Shown one piece after another: positions 55,549 through 64,000 of a DNA stretch of 64,000 nucleotides (within the stretch, counting starts at the first letter, position 1; the number at the start of each line of letters is the position of its first letter). The stretch spans positions 62,001 through 126,000 of the forward strand of contig CAWHBT010000016.1 of the NCBI GenBank assembly GCA_963827595.1, in the 5' to 3' direction. Both the position numbers and the translations under genes were made by a program. Source of the DNA: DATEDA01 sp963827595 (GTDB lineage Bacteria; Pseudomonadota; Gammaproteobacteria; Burkholderiales; SG8-39). The notes beneath the pieces were generated by a model that saw only the letters and a program-made list of their open reading frames with translations, made no database searches and had not been told where the DNA came from.

Positions 55549-55932
55549 GTGTTGGCACCGAGCCCCCGGAGACTGCACGTGCTGCTCGTGGACGATGACG
55601 ATTCGCTGCGGCGCGCCCTCGCCAGCGCGATCCGGCATGGCGGGTTCGAGGTAGAGGCGTTCGCCTCGGTGGAAGCCCTGCTTACCAAGGGCGTTCCCGA
55701 GCGGGACGCGTGCCTGGTGCTCGACCTGGACCTGCCCGGGATCGGGGGCATCGAGCTGAAGCGGACGCTCGTCGACGCAGACCGCGATCTCCCCACGATC
55801 TTCATCACTGCGCTCGACCCCGCGGAAGTGGGCGAGCCGCTCGCCGCGCTCGCGCCGGTGACGGTGCTCTACAAGCCGTTCAACAAGGAAGACCTGCTCG
55901 AGGCGATCGGGCGGGCGTGCGGCGAGGTGTGA
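55549..55932 (+). CDS. Single-domain response regulator (receiver only)
   Basis: A 127-residue CheY/FixJ-type receiver with no output domain. HVLLVDDDDSLRRAL gives the acidic pocket, LVLDLDLPGIGG the phospho-acceptor Asp, FITALD the Thr/Ser switch and LYKPFNKEDLL the conserved Lys. No histidine kinase is nearby. GTG at 55549 is inferred from domain length; the ribosome site would lie inside the strong hairpin at 55511-55541. It may be a phosphate sink or act by protein contact. Confidence 0.8.
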   Translation: MLAPSPRRLHVLLVDDDDSLRRALASAIRHGGFEVEAFASVEALLTKGVPERDACLVLDLDLPGIGGIELKRTLVDADRDLPTIFITALDPAEVGEPLAALAPVTVLYKPFNKEDLLEAIGRACGEV

Positions 55933-55961
55933 CGGCGGAACAACACGAACAGGAGGGCTTC

Positions 55962-57280
55962 ATGAACGCCCAGCGACCCATCATTCCTGCGCGGCGCCGC
56001 GCAGTTGCCGTGATCGCGCTGTGCGCCGGCGCGCTCGGCCCGGGCCAGGCCACGGCCGGCGGGCTCATGCTGTACGAGGTCGGCACGGCCGATGTGGGAC
56101 TGGCCTCCGCGGGCTACAACGCGCGTGCGCAGGACGCTGCGACGGTGCTCACCAACCCGGCCGGCATGACGCGCCTCGAGGGCACGCAGCTGCTGCTCGG
56201 CGCGCAGCTCCTCTACGGCGACCTCAAGTTCTCGATCGGCCCCGGCACCTCGCCGCAGCTCGGCACCGGCGACGGCGGCAACCCGGTGGGCTGGTTCCCC
56301 GGCGGCGGCGCGTTCTTCTCCTACAGCGTCTCGCCCGAGCTCAAGCTCGGCTTCGCCATGACCGGGAACTTCGGCCTCGCCGAGAAGTACGACGCGGCTG
56401 GGTGGGCCGCTACTACGTGCAGGAGGCGACGCTGCTCGGCGTGTCGCTGCTGCCCTCGATCGCCTACAAGGTGAACGACAAGCTCTCGCTGGGGGCGAGC
56501 CTCAACATCATGTACGGGAAGCTGGAGAACCAGGTCGCGATCAACAACATCCTCCCCGCGTTCGCCGACGGCCAGCTCAAGCTCGACGACAGCACCTGGG
56601 GCGTGGGCGTGAACCTCGGCCTGCTCTACGAGCTCGACCCCCGCACCCGGTTCGGGCTCACCTACAACTCGCAGGTCAGCCTCGATTTCAAGGCGCCGGC
56701 GCAGTTCTCGGGGCTGGCCCCGGGCCTCAACGCGCTGCTCGGCGCCCGCGGGCTGCTGAATGCCAACGTCGACCTCGGGATCAAGGTGCCGCAGGGGGTG
56801 ATGGGGAGCGTCTTCCACCAGGTGAACGATCGCTGGGCGGTGCTCGGCAGTCTCGGCTGGCAGGATTGGTCGAGGTTCGGCAAGGTCGAGGTCGGCATCG
56901 ACTCGAGCAATCCGACGAGCCTGACGACGGCTCTCAACTACAAGGACACCTGGCACTTCGCGGTGGGCGCGCAGCACCGGCTGAGCGACCCGTGGACGCT
57001 CAACTTCGGCATCGCCTACGACTCGGGCTTCCAGGACAGCGGAAACATCTCCCCGTCGCTGCCGGCGAACTCGGCGTGGCGGTTCGGGGTGGGCGGCCAG
57101 AACCAGGTGAGCAAGACGTTCAGCTGGGGAGTCGCCGGCGAGTACGCCTACGGCGGCACGCTCGACGTGAACAAGCAGAGCGCGGTGCCGGTCGGGCTCG
57201 GCGGGCGCGGCAATCTCGTCGGCTCGTACAACAACACCGGCGTCTTCTTCATCGCCGCCAACTTCAACTGGAAGTTCTAG
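55962..57280 (+). CDS. fadL: FadL/OmpP1-family outer-membrane transporter (one frameshift)
   Basis: About 439 residues after correction. A good AGGAGG site precedes ATG at 55962. A signal peptide ends near ATAGG. Then come the FadL plug region (GLMLYEVGTADVGLASAGYN, VLTNPAGMTRLEGTQLLLG) and a 14-strand barrel ending in FNWKF. Near 56400 one base is lost between EKYDA and WVGRYYVQEAT. FadL proteins import long-chain fatty acids or other hydrophobic molecules across the outer membrane. It lies 29 bases after the receiver gene and before a patatin lipoprotein. Confidence 0.88.
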
Positions 57281-57380
57281 GGGACGTCAACATCGCGCAG
57301 CCCATTCGGACCCAGTGAGGATGAGCCCGCCGTGGCGGCAAGGGACGAAGGATTGCCACTCGAGACAGAGGGAGGGATCC

Positions 57381-58802
57381 ATGCGCGCTGATCGTGTGAT
57401 CGTCTGCTTTCTCGCCGCGGTGGCGCTCGCAGGCTGCGCCAGCCGGCCGATCAACGAGCCGATCGCCCAGGTCGATCCAAGGAGCGGCTACCGCCCGTAT
57501 CTCCTGATCCCGAAGATCCAGAACAACGACCCGCACACGCTGTTCGTGCTCTCGTTCTCCGGCGGCGGCACGCGGGCCGCGGCGTTGTCGTACGGCGTTC
57601 TGGAGGAGCTTCGCCGCACCGAGATCGTCGTCAACGGTCAGCGCCGCCGGATGATCGACGAGGTGGACATGATCACCGGCGTGTCGGGGGGGAGCTTCAC
57701 GGCGCTCGCGTATGCGCTGTACGGCGACCGGCTGTTCTCCGAGTACGAAGCGCGGTTTCTCAAGCGCGACGTGGAGGGCGCGCTGCTCGCGCGCGGCATG
57801 AATCCGTTCAACTGGTGGAAGTTCATCGGCGGGACCGCGGGGCGCTCGGAGCTCGCCGCCGAGTACTACGACGAGATCCTGTTCGAGGGCGCGACGTTCG
57901 GCGATCTGCTCGCCAAGCCCGGCCCGATTGCGATCGCGACCGGGACCGACATCTCGACCGGATCGCGATTCGCATTCTTTCAGAACGACTTCGACCTGAT
58001 CTGCTCGGACCTGAACAAGGTTCGCCTGTCGCGCGCCGCGGCCACTTCCTCGGCGGTCCCCGTCGTGCTGTCGGCGGTGACGTTCAACAACTACGGCGGC
58101 ACCTGCGGATATCAGTATCCGGCGTGGGTGAAGGACGTCGCTGGCACCGACTACCGCGCCAGGCCGACGGCGCGCGCGCTGCAGCGCTACCTCGAGATGC
58201 AGCACTTCCAGAACAGCGAGGAGCGCCCGTACCTCCACCTCGTCGACGGCGGTGTCGGGGACAACATCGGCGTGCGCGGTGTCCTGGAGGGCCTCGAGGA
58301 ACTCGCGGCGAGCGCGGCGTTCCGCGACGAGGTCGGCTTCGGCGTCGTTCGGCGGGTCGTGCTGATCGTCGTGAACGCCCGTTCGTCCCCGCGCACCGAC
58401 TGGGACCGCAACGAGTCGCCGCCCGGCATGATCATCCAGTTGCTGCAGTCCTCCGGCGTGCCGATCGAGCGGTACTCGCACGAAACCGTCGAGAACATGA
58501 GGGATCGCGCGGAGATCAGGAAGTGGCGGCGCGAGCTGCTGGTCGCGCGGGCGCGCCTGGCGGGCGCGACCGAGGCGCAGGCGGAAGCGAGGGTGCCGAA
58601 TATCAGCTTCGAGGTGCTCGACGTCAGCTTCGACGCGATTCGCGACCCGAAGGAGCGCGCCTACTTCATGGAGCTGCCCACGAGCTTCGTGCTTTCGGCG
58701 GACGAGGTCGACCGGGTGCGCGACATCGCCGGGCGGCTGCTGCGCCAGTCGCCGGAGTACCAGTCGGTCGTACGCGAGCTCGGCGGCACGCCTGTGAAAT
58801 AG
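57381..58802 (+). CDS. Patatin-like phospholipase lipoprotein
   Basis: A 473-residue protein with lipobox LAGC near residue 15. Catalytic motifs are FSGGGTRAAALSYG (oxyanion hole), TGVSGGSFTALAYA (GxSxG nucleophile) and LVDGGVGDNIG (Asp-Gly-Gly). A charged helical segment near 370-420 (RAEIRKWRRELLVARARLAG) is specific to this large subtype. It is probably attached to the outer membrane, facing the periplasm. It follows fadL by 100 bases, suggesting lipid hydrolysis coupled to fatty-acid uptake. RBS GAGGGAGG. Confidence 0.9.
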   Translation: MRADRVIVCFLAAVALAGCASRPINEPIAQVDPRSGYRPYLLIPKIQNNDPHTLFVLSFSGGGTRAAALSYGVLEELRRTEIVVNGQRRRMIDEVDMITGVSGGSFTALAYALYGDRLFSEYEARFLKRDVEGALLARGMNPFNWWKFIGGTAGRSELAAEYYDEILFEGATFGDLLAKPGPIAIATGTDISTGSRFAFFQNDFDLICSDLNKVRLSRAAATSSAVPVVLSAVTFNNYGGTCGYQYPAWVKDVAGTDYRARPTARALQRYLEMQHFQNSEERPYLHLVDGGVGDNIGVRGVLEGLEELAASAAFRDEVGFGVVRRVVLIVVNARSSPRTDWDRNESPPGMIIQLLQSSGVPIERYSHETVENMRDRAEIRKWRRELLVARARLAGATEAQAEARVPNISFEVLDVSFDAIRDPKERAYFMELPTSFVLSADEVDRVRDIAGRLLRQSPEYQSVVRELGGTPVK

Positions 58803-58822
58803 CCGCCAGCGCCAAGCACTCC

Positions 58823-58857
58823 GCGCCTCGAATAAGTCCTCGGCGCGTTCGAGGCGC
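58823..58857 (+). terminator. Hairpin after the patatin lipoprotein gene
   Basis: GCGCCTCGAA (58823-58832) pairs with TTCGAGGCGC (58848-58857) around 15 bases. Outer arms GCCAGCG/CGCTGGC extend it. No T tract follows, and the next gene starts within or just after it, so termination is uncertain. Confidence 0.35.
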
Positions 58858-58898
58858 TGGCGCACTTGGTCGCGAAGATCCACCCGCAGCTCGCGAAG

Positions 58899-59864
58899 AT
58901 GCCGCCGGAGGCGCTCGGGGAAGACCTCAGGAAGGCGGCCGGAAGTCTCGACCGGACGCTGTCGGCCGCCGCCCTCGCTGCGGCGCTTGCGCTCGGCGCA
59001 CTCTCGAACGCACGCGCTCAGGTGATGGAGCCGCTCTCCTACACGAACGCGCCGATCGGGCTCAATTTCCTGATCGCGGGCTACGGCTACCTGTGGGGCG
59101 ACGTCCTGGTCGATCCGTCGCTGCCGATCAAGGACGCCGACGCCAAGGTCCACACCGCCGTTCTCAACTATGCACGGGTCCTGGACTTCTGGGGCCAATC
59201 CGGGACGTTCGCGCTGATCGTGCCCTACGCGTGGCTCTCGGGGACCGGCGAGGTCGCGGGCCAGTCGCGGTCCGTCGACCGGGCCGGATTGACTGACATC
59301 ACCCTACGGCTCTCCGTGAACCTGTACGGCGCGCCGGCGCTCTCGCTGTCCGAGTTCCGTGACTATCGGCAGGACACGATCGTCGGCGTCAGCCTCATGG
59401 TCACCGCGCCCACGGGCCAATACGATCCCAACAGGCTGATCAATATCGGTACCAACCGCTGGTCGTTCCGGCCGGAGGTGGGGATCTCCAAAGCCGTGGG
59501 GCGCTGGACGCTCGAGGGCGCCGCGGCCGTCACTTTCTTCACGGACAACGACGAGTTCCTGGGTGCAAACGTGCGCCGGCAGGATCCGCTGTATAGCCTG
59601 CAAGGACACGCGATCTACAACTTCAGCCCGACCCTTTGGGCTGCCTTGGACGCGACCTATTACACCGGCGGCCGCACCTCGGTGAACGGCGCGCTCAACA
59701 ACGACCTGCAGGAGAACTCGCGCTGGGGCGCGACGCTCGCACAGACGCTTGACAAGCGCAACTCGATCAAGCTCTATTTCAACTCAGGCGTGTCGGCCCG
59801 CACCGGGACCAACTTCAACGCGGTCGGCATCGCCTGGCAATTCCGCTGGGGCGCCGGCCTCTGA
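58899..59864 (+). CDS. MetA-pathway-type outer-membrane protein
   Basis: About 321 residues from ATG at 58899 (an in-frame TTG at 58866 would add 11). The signal region is RTLSAAALAAALALGALSNARA. The body matches the Phenol_MetA_deg barrel family: APIGLNFLIAGYGYLWGDVL, YARVLDFWGQSGTFALIVPY, TAPTGQYDPNRLINIGTNRW and SFRPEVGISKAVGRWTLEGA. It ends in an aromatic-rich strand. The family comprises outer-membrane proteins often encoded beside uptake or degradation of hydrophobic compounds. It sits between the patatin lipoprotein and the MscS gene. Confidence 0.85.
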   Translation: MPPEALGEDLRKAAGSLDRTLSAAALAAALALGALSNARAQVMEPLSYTNAPIGLNFLIAGYGYLWGDVLVDPSLPIKDADAKVHTAVLNYARVLDFWGQSGTFALIVPYAWLSGTGEVAGQSRSVDRAGLTDITLRLSVNLYGAPALSLSEFRDYRQDTIVGVSLMVTAPTGQYDPNRLINIGTNRWSFRPEVGISKAVGRWTLEGAAAVTFFTDNDEFLGANVRRQDPLYSLQGHAIYNFSPTLWAALDATYYTGGRTSVNGALNNDLQENSRWGATLAQTLDKRNSIKLYFNSGVSARTGTNFNAVGIAWQFRWGAGL

Positions 59865-59897
59865 CTCGAGGGCGGTGTCCTGCGAGGGAGAGTGGTG

Positions 59898-61868
59898 ATG
59901 AGTACGCGTAGCCGGAGGTCGCGAGCCCTCGAAGCGCTCGCACCGGTCGATCGATTCTGCTGCGCCGCCGGCACCCGGCTTCGCTGGCTGGCGGCCCCAT
60001 TCGCGTTCTTCCTGTTTGCCGCGATTGCACTCGGTCAGGAGCGAGTGCATCCGCTCAAGCCCGCCGACCGGTCGAGCCCGCGCGCGACGCTGAAGACCTT
60101 TCTCGATTCCAGCGACGCCGTTGCCGAGTTTCTGGCGCGGGATTACCTGCCGTCTCCCTCGCGCGCAAAGTTCCACCGCCTGCTCTCGCTGGGCGAGATA
60201 CCCCAGCAATACCTGGACTTGAGCGAGGTGCCGCCGGCGGCGCGTCAGAAGACCGGCCGGGCGGCGGCGGCGCACTTGTACGAGATCCTGAACAGGATCC
60301 CGCTTCCGCCTCTCGACGAGATCCCCGACGCCGCTCAGCTCAAGCAGCCCGCCGGCACCGAGCCGACGCGCTGGGTGATCCCGAACACCGAGATCGCCCT
60401 CGTTCGCGCGCAGAGCGGGCCGCGCAGCGGCGAGTTCCTGTTCAGCGCCGACACCGTTGCCCGAGCGGATGACTTCCACGAGCGGGTTCGCGGATTACCT
60501 TATGGCCGTCCGGTCCCTCTCGAAAACGTGCCCGAGATCTTCATGACCGGCGGGGGCTGGATGGTCCCGTACGCCTGGATTCAATCGCTGCCGGCGTCGC
60601 TGCGCGCTCCGCTCGCCGAGCAGGCGAGCTGGAAGTGGATCGGCTTGGCCCTGATCCTGCTCGTTCTCGCGCTGTTTCTGTGGTCGGCGTACCGCCTGTC
60701 GCAGCTGGGCAGCGCCGAGCATCCGTTCCTCCGGGCATTGGCGCAATTCGCGATGCCGGCATCCGTGCTCGTGGCGACGCCGGTGGTCGCGTACTTCGCG
60801 CTCGTTCAGCTCAACCTGATCGGCAGCGTGGGCAGCGCGATCGAGCTCGCGGCGACGGCGGTCATGTTCCTTGCCGGCGCATGGATGGCGTGGCGCCTCG
60901 CGCCAGTCGTCGCCGAAGCGATCATCGCCTCGCCGAGCATCCCGCACGAGAGCATCGACGCTCACCTCATCCGCGTGAGCGCTCGCCTGCTGGGGATCGT
61001 CGGTGGCATGGCGCTGCTCGCCGTGGGCGCCGACCGACTAGGGGTGCCGGTGTATGGGATCGTCGCAGGGCTGGGCGTAGGCGGATTGGCCATCGCCCTG
61101 GCCGCCCAGCCGACCATCGAGAACCTGCTCGGCGGCTTGAGCCTGTTCGCGGACAAGCCCGTCCGGGTCGGCGACGTCTGCAAGTACGGCGACGCGGTCG
61201 GTACGGTGGAGGCGATCGGCATTCGTTCGACCCGGATCCGGGGCGCGGACCGCACGCTCACGACGATTCCCAACGCGGCGCTGGCCAAGATGCCGATCGT
61301 GAACTTCACGCGGCGGGACCAGATGCTGATCCAGACCGTCATCGGCTTGCGCTACGAGACGAGCCCGGAGCAGCTGCGCTACGTCCTCGTCAAGCTCCGG
61401 GAGCTGCTGCTGGGTCATCCCCGTGTTCACCCCGACCCGGCGCGCGCGCGGCTCATCGGCTTCGGGGCCAATTCGCTGGACATCGAGGTGTTCGCGTACG
61501 TGGTCACGACGGACTGGTCGGAATTCCTCGGCATCCGGGAAGACATCCTGCTGCGGGTCATGGACATTGTCGACCAGGGCGGCACGGCGTTCGCGTCTCC
61601 CTCGCAGACGCTGTATCTCAGTCGCGACGATCCGGATGAGCGAAAAACGCAGGCCGCGGAAGCCAGCGTGCGCGAGTGGCGGGACAAGGGCGCCCTCCCG
61701 TTCCCGAACTTCTCGCCGGAGCAGGCAGCCCGAATCCGCGGATCCATCGCCTTTCCGCCTCCCGGTTCCACGGCGGCGTCCGCCGCCGGGGGGTCAGGTT
61801 CGGAAGCCCGTTCGCCAGGCAATCCCCTCCCGGGCGAAGGCGCAGCTAGCGGCAAGGGCGAGCGGTAA
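59898..61868 (+). CDS. MscS-family mechanosensitive channel with a large N-terminal domain
   Basis: A 656-residue protein. The N-terminal 230 residues carry a signal-like helix (FAFFLFAAIALG) and a helical periplasmic domain. Four or five helices follow, including the MscS pore helix (GLGVGGLAIALAAQPTIENLLGG). The beta domain has FADKPVRVGDVCKYGDAVGT and IRSTRIRGADRTLTTIPNAA. The C-terminal 70 residues are Pro/Ala/Gly-rich. It would open on membrane tension to release solutes. The N-terminal extension is shared with larger MscK/YbdG-like types and may sense the periplasm or cell wall. Confidence 0.9.
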   Translation: MSTRSRRSRALEALAPVDRFCCAAGTRLRWLAAPFAFFLFAAIALGQERVHPLKPADRSSPRATLKTFLDSSDAVAEFLARDYLPSPSRAKFHRLLSLGEIPQQYLDLSEVPPAARQKTGRAAAAHLYEILNRIPLPPLDEIPDAAQLKQPAGTEPTRWVIPNTEIALVRAQSGPRSGEFLFSADTVARADDFHERVRGLPYGRPVPLENVPEIFMTGGGWMVPYAWIQSLPASLRAPLAEQASWKWIGLALILLVLALFLWSAYRLSQLGSAEHPFLRALAQFAMPASVLVATPVVAYFALVQLNLIGSVGSAIELAATAVMFLAGAWMAWRLAPVVAEAIIASPSIPHESIDAHLIRVSARLLGIVGGMALLAVGADRLGVPVYGIVAGLGVGGLAIALAAQPTIENLLGGLSLFADKPVRVGDVCKYGDAVGTVEAIGIRSTRIRGADRTLTTIPNAALAKMPIVNFTRRDQMLIQTVIGLRYETSPEQLRYVLVKLRELLLGHPRVHPDPARARLIGFGANSLDIEVFAYVVTTDWSEFLGIREDILLRVMDIVDQGGTAFASPSQTLYLSRDDPDERKTQAAEASVREWRDKGALPFPNFSPEQAARIRGSIAFPPPGSTAASAAGGSGSEARSPGNPLPGEGAASGKGER

Positions 61869-62353
61869 CCGACGCGACGCTCAGATCAACCACGATTTAT
61901 CGTCGCGATGGCGTCTACGTGGATGCATGGCGCTTTCGGATTAGACCGCTGATCGTATTGAGCTCCGGGCGGGCGCAGGCTAGGCTATTGGCGGATCGTT
62001 CACTGCCAAGGGTGGATCGAAATGAGCAAGACGCTCCCCAAAGGACATGTCTCCTGCCTCTCCGAGGCGTTCCGGTATACGGGCGCGTCGAACACCAACA
62101 TCTCGAAGACCTTCGCCCGGATCCGGCGGCAACTGGGACGGCAGGAGCCAGCGGCGGCCCAGAACGTCTGCGTGCTTCCGCAGCGGAAGCTGAACGCCGG
62201 CCGGACGCAGTAGCCGCTGGTCCCGCCCGCCGGCGGACCGCCGGCCGCAGAAGGCTCTGCCCCAAGGGCCAATTTACCCGCGGCGCGGCGCTCTGATAGG
62301 CTCGGAACGTCGTCGCGCGACGCGTTCGCCGGCCGCGCGCCCTTCGAGCCGCC
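61869..62353. other. Intergenic region between mscS and the DUF748 gene
   Basis: About 485 bases. It contains one small plus-strand ORF (62022-62213, listed separately). The rest shows no convincing gene; no clear promoter or terminator was identified. Confidence 0.4.
62022..62213 (+). CDS. Small hypothetical protein, 63 residues
   Basis: Reads MSKTLPKGHVSCLSEAFRYT then GASNTNISKTFARIRRQLGR, and ends in a basic tail with CVLPQRKLNAG. The AFRYTGASNTNISKTFARIR stretch has the feel of short conserved betaproteobacterial proteins of unknown function. It has no signal peptide or membrane span. The ribosome site is weak. It may be real; evidence is composition and the absence of a better frame. 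Confidence 0.45.
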   Translation: MSKTLPKGHVSCLSEAFRYTGASNTNISKTFARIRRQLGRQEPAAAQNVCVLPQRKLNAGRTQ

Positions 62354-64000
62354 ATGCCGAACGCTGCCCAGGCCGCCGCCGCGCGCGCCGCTCAACTCGC
62401 AAGGACACCGCGCGCGCGCCGCATCGGCTGGTGGGTGCTTGGCCTCGTCATCGCGTTTGCGATCACCGGCTTTTTCATCGTCCCGCCGATCGCGAAGCCC
62501 TACCTCACCGCGGCGCTCTCCAAGGAGCTGAAGCGCGAGGTCACGATCGAGTCGCTCCGGATCAACCCGTTTGCCCTGTCGGCGACGGTGCGGGGCTTCG
62601 TGATGCAGGACCGGCCCGGGCCCGAGCCGGCGCTGACCTTCGACGAGCTCTACGTCAATCTCTCGCTCGGCTCACTCTTCCGCCTTGCACCGGTCGTCGA
62701 GGCCGTGCGCCTCGTGAAGCCACACCTTCGGATCGTCCGCAAGGAGGACGGGACCTCCAACTTCCAGGATCTCATCGACGAGGCTCAGTCCAAGCCGAAA
62801 GATCCAGACGCACCGCCGCCGCGCTTCGCGGTGTTCAACATCCAGCTCGTCGACGGTCGCGTCGACCTCGACGACCGGCCGATGCGGGACAAGCACGCGC
62901 TCGACGACATCCAGCTCGGCGTGCCATTCGTCTCGAGCCTGCCTGTTCACCACGAGGTGAACGTCGAACCGAAGTTCACTGCGAAGCTCGACGACACGCC
63001 GCTCGAGCTCCTCGCGAAGTCGAAGCCGTTCAAGGACTCGCGCGAATCGACGGTCAATCTGGACCTCCAGGGCCTCGATCTGCTCCGCTATCTCGAGCAC
63101 GCGCCGATCGAGCTGCCGGTGAAAGTGCGGTCGGCGAAGCTCGACACCGATCTCGACGTGACGTTTGCGCAGCCGAAGGGCGCGGCCCCTACGATCGTGA
63201 TCGCCGGGAAAGCTGGAGTGCGCGAGCTCGAAGTGACCGAACCCGACGGCAGTCCGCTTCTCAAGCTCGCGCGACTCGCGACCGAGCTGCGCGCGGTCGA
63301 GCCCTTAGCGAACCGGTTCGATGTCGACCAGGTCTGGATCGAGTCGCCGGAGATCACACTCCATCGCCGCAAGGGCGGCGAGATCCTTCTGCTGCGCCTG
63401 TTCGAACCGCGCAAGGCTGCCGCCCCAAAGACCGATAAGCCGGACGCCAGACCGCTCGTTTTCCGCGTCGGCGGGATCGCGCTCACGGACGGCAAGATGG
63501 AGGTGCTCGACGAACGCGCTGCCCGCCCCGTGCGCAGAAGCTATGACGAGGTGCGCGGCACGATCCGCAACCTGTCCAACGAGAAGGATGCGGCCGCGGA
63601 CGTCGAGGCCTACCTCCGCGACACCCGCGCCGAGACCCTGTCGGTCGCCGCCCGCCTCGGGTTGCAGCCGGTGAAGGCCGAAGGCACGGTCAAGCTCGAG
63701 CGCCTTTCCCTGCCCGAAAGCCTGTGGCCGTACGTCGAGCCCTTCGTGGCGCTCGAGGCGACCGACGGGAAGCTCGACGCTGCGACCCGATTCCTCTACA
63801 CGGCGGACGGCGAGACGCCGAACCTGGTCCTCACCGATCTCGAGACCAAGCTCACGTCGGTCGTGCTCCGCCAGCAGTGGAACAAGCAGGAGCTGCTGCG
63901 CATCGGCGAGCTGACCGCGCGGGGCGTGGGCCTGGAGCTGCGGAGCCAGACCGTGACGGTTGGCGAGCTCGCGTCGCACGACGCGCGCTTCGCGGTGCGG
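62354..64000 (+). CDS. DUF748 (AsmA-like) envelope protein, N-terminal part, runs off the window
   Basis: 549 codons to the window end from ATG at 62354. After a basic N-terminus comes one helix (WWVLGLVIAFAITGFFIVPP), then the DUF748 opening LTAALSKELKREVTIESLRINPFALSATVRG and repeated beta segments (FAVFNIQLVDGRVDLDDRPM, VQVWIESPEITLHR-like region). DUF748 proteins are inner-membrane-anchored periplasmic proteins related to AsmA, thought to take part in lipid transport or outer-membrane integrity. Three such genes and a fragment of a fourth occur in this window. Confidence 0.85.
   Translation, partial: MPNAAQAAAARAAQLARTPRARRIGWWVLGLVIAFAITGFFIVPPIAKPYLTAALSKELKREVTIESLRINPFALSATVRGFVMQDRPGPEPALTFDELYVNLSLGSLFRLAPVVEAVRLVKPHLRIVRKEDGTSNFQDLIDEAQSKPKDPDAPPPRFAVFNIQLVDGRVDLDDRPMRDKHALDDIQLGVPFVSSLPVHHEVNVEPKFTAKLDDTPLELLAKSKPFKDSRESTVNLDLQGLDLLRYLEHAPIELPVKVRSAKLDTDLDVTFAQPKGAAPTIVIAGKAGVRELEVTEPDGSPLLKLARLATELRAVEPLANRFDVDQVWIESPEITLHRRKGGEILLLRLFEPRKAAAPKTDKPDARPLVFRVGGIALTDGKMEVLDERAARPVRRSYDEVRGTIRNLSNEKDAAADVEAYLRDTRAETLSVAARLGLQPVKAEGTVKLERLSLPESLWPYVEPFVALEATDGKLDAATRFLYTADGETPNLVLTDLETKLTSVVLRQQWNKQELLRIGELTARGVGLELRSQTVTVGELASHDARFAVR

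Overview
The window is GC-rich chromosomal DNA that looks betaproteobacterial (Burkholderiales/Rhodocyclales-like). The main evidence is gene order. On the minus strand it has gyrA-serC-serA-pheA-hisC-tyrA. On the plus strand it has mtaD, a short OmpA with a Cys-rich head and Pro-rich linker, ubiG, gph and ssrA. The tmRNA tag reads ANDERFALAA. Genes are packed tightly with many 4-base start/stop overlaps. About twelve genes are each broken by one or two single-base frame changes, nearly all +1. This looks like unpolished sequence rather than real decay, so the broken genes are annotated as single loci.

Layout. 0-7.4 kb: gyrA and the serine/aromatic/histidine genes, read leftward. 7.6-10.5 kb: ompA1, mtaD, ompA2. 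10.6-16.5 kb: outer-membrane phospholipase A coupled to a pentapeptide-repeat protein, then a large AsmA-like protein. 16.6-24.1 kb: two patatin-like proteins, two GntP permeases, MarC, a SlyB-like protein and a 3-hydroxybutyrate dehydrogenase. 24.1-31.2 kb: a heme-copper oxidase cluster (subunit I/III fusion, lipoprotein subunit II, CtaG, a CopD-like protein, DUF2231) and a ferric-reductase-like flavoprotein flanked by two tiny membrane proteins. 31.3-36.7 kb: an outer-membrane barrel, adaptor and RND pump behind a long, possibly structured leader. 37.3-41.4 kb: an Mrp-type antiporter cluster without a separate MrpA. 41.4-42.9 kb: an alpha/beta hydrolase. 43-45.8 kb: ompA3, ubiG, gph, ssrA. 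45.8-49.9 kb: an AsmA fragment and a second large AsmA-like gene. 50-64 kb: a DUF3313 lipoprotein, a PpiC-HupE-DUF3604 module, a CpxP-like protein, an orphan receiver, FadL, a third patatin lipoprotein, a MetA-type barrel, an MscS channel and the start of a DUF748 protein.

Two points stand out. First, the 3' end of mtaD plus its downstream promoter and ompA occurs twice, at 9.7-10.6 kb and 43.0-43.9 kb. The copies bracket about 32 kb of accessory genes that separate mtaD-ompA from ompA-ubiG-gph, so the block appears to have entered or been created by duplication at this locus. Second, the window is rich in envelope-lipid functions (OMPLA, three patatins, FadL, AsmA/DUF748 bridge-like proteins). 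It also has a compact secreted-hydrolase module (PpiC/HupE/DUF3604/43-residue ORF/CpxP-like) whose function is not established; this is the best candidate here for an undescribed system.
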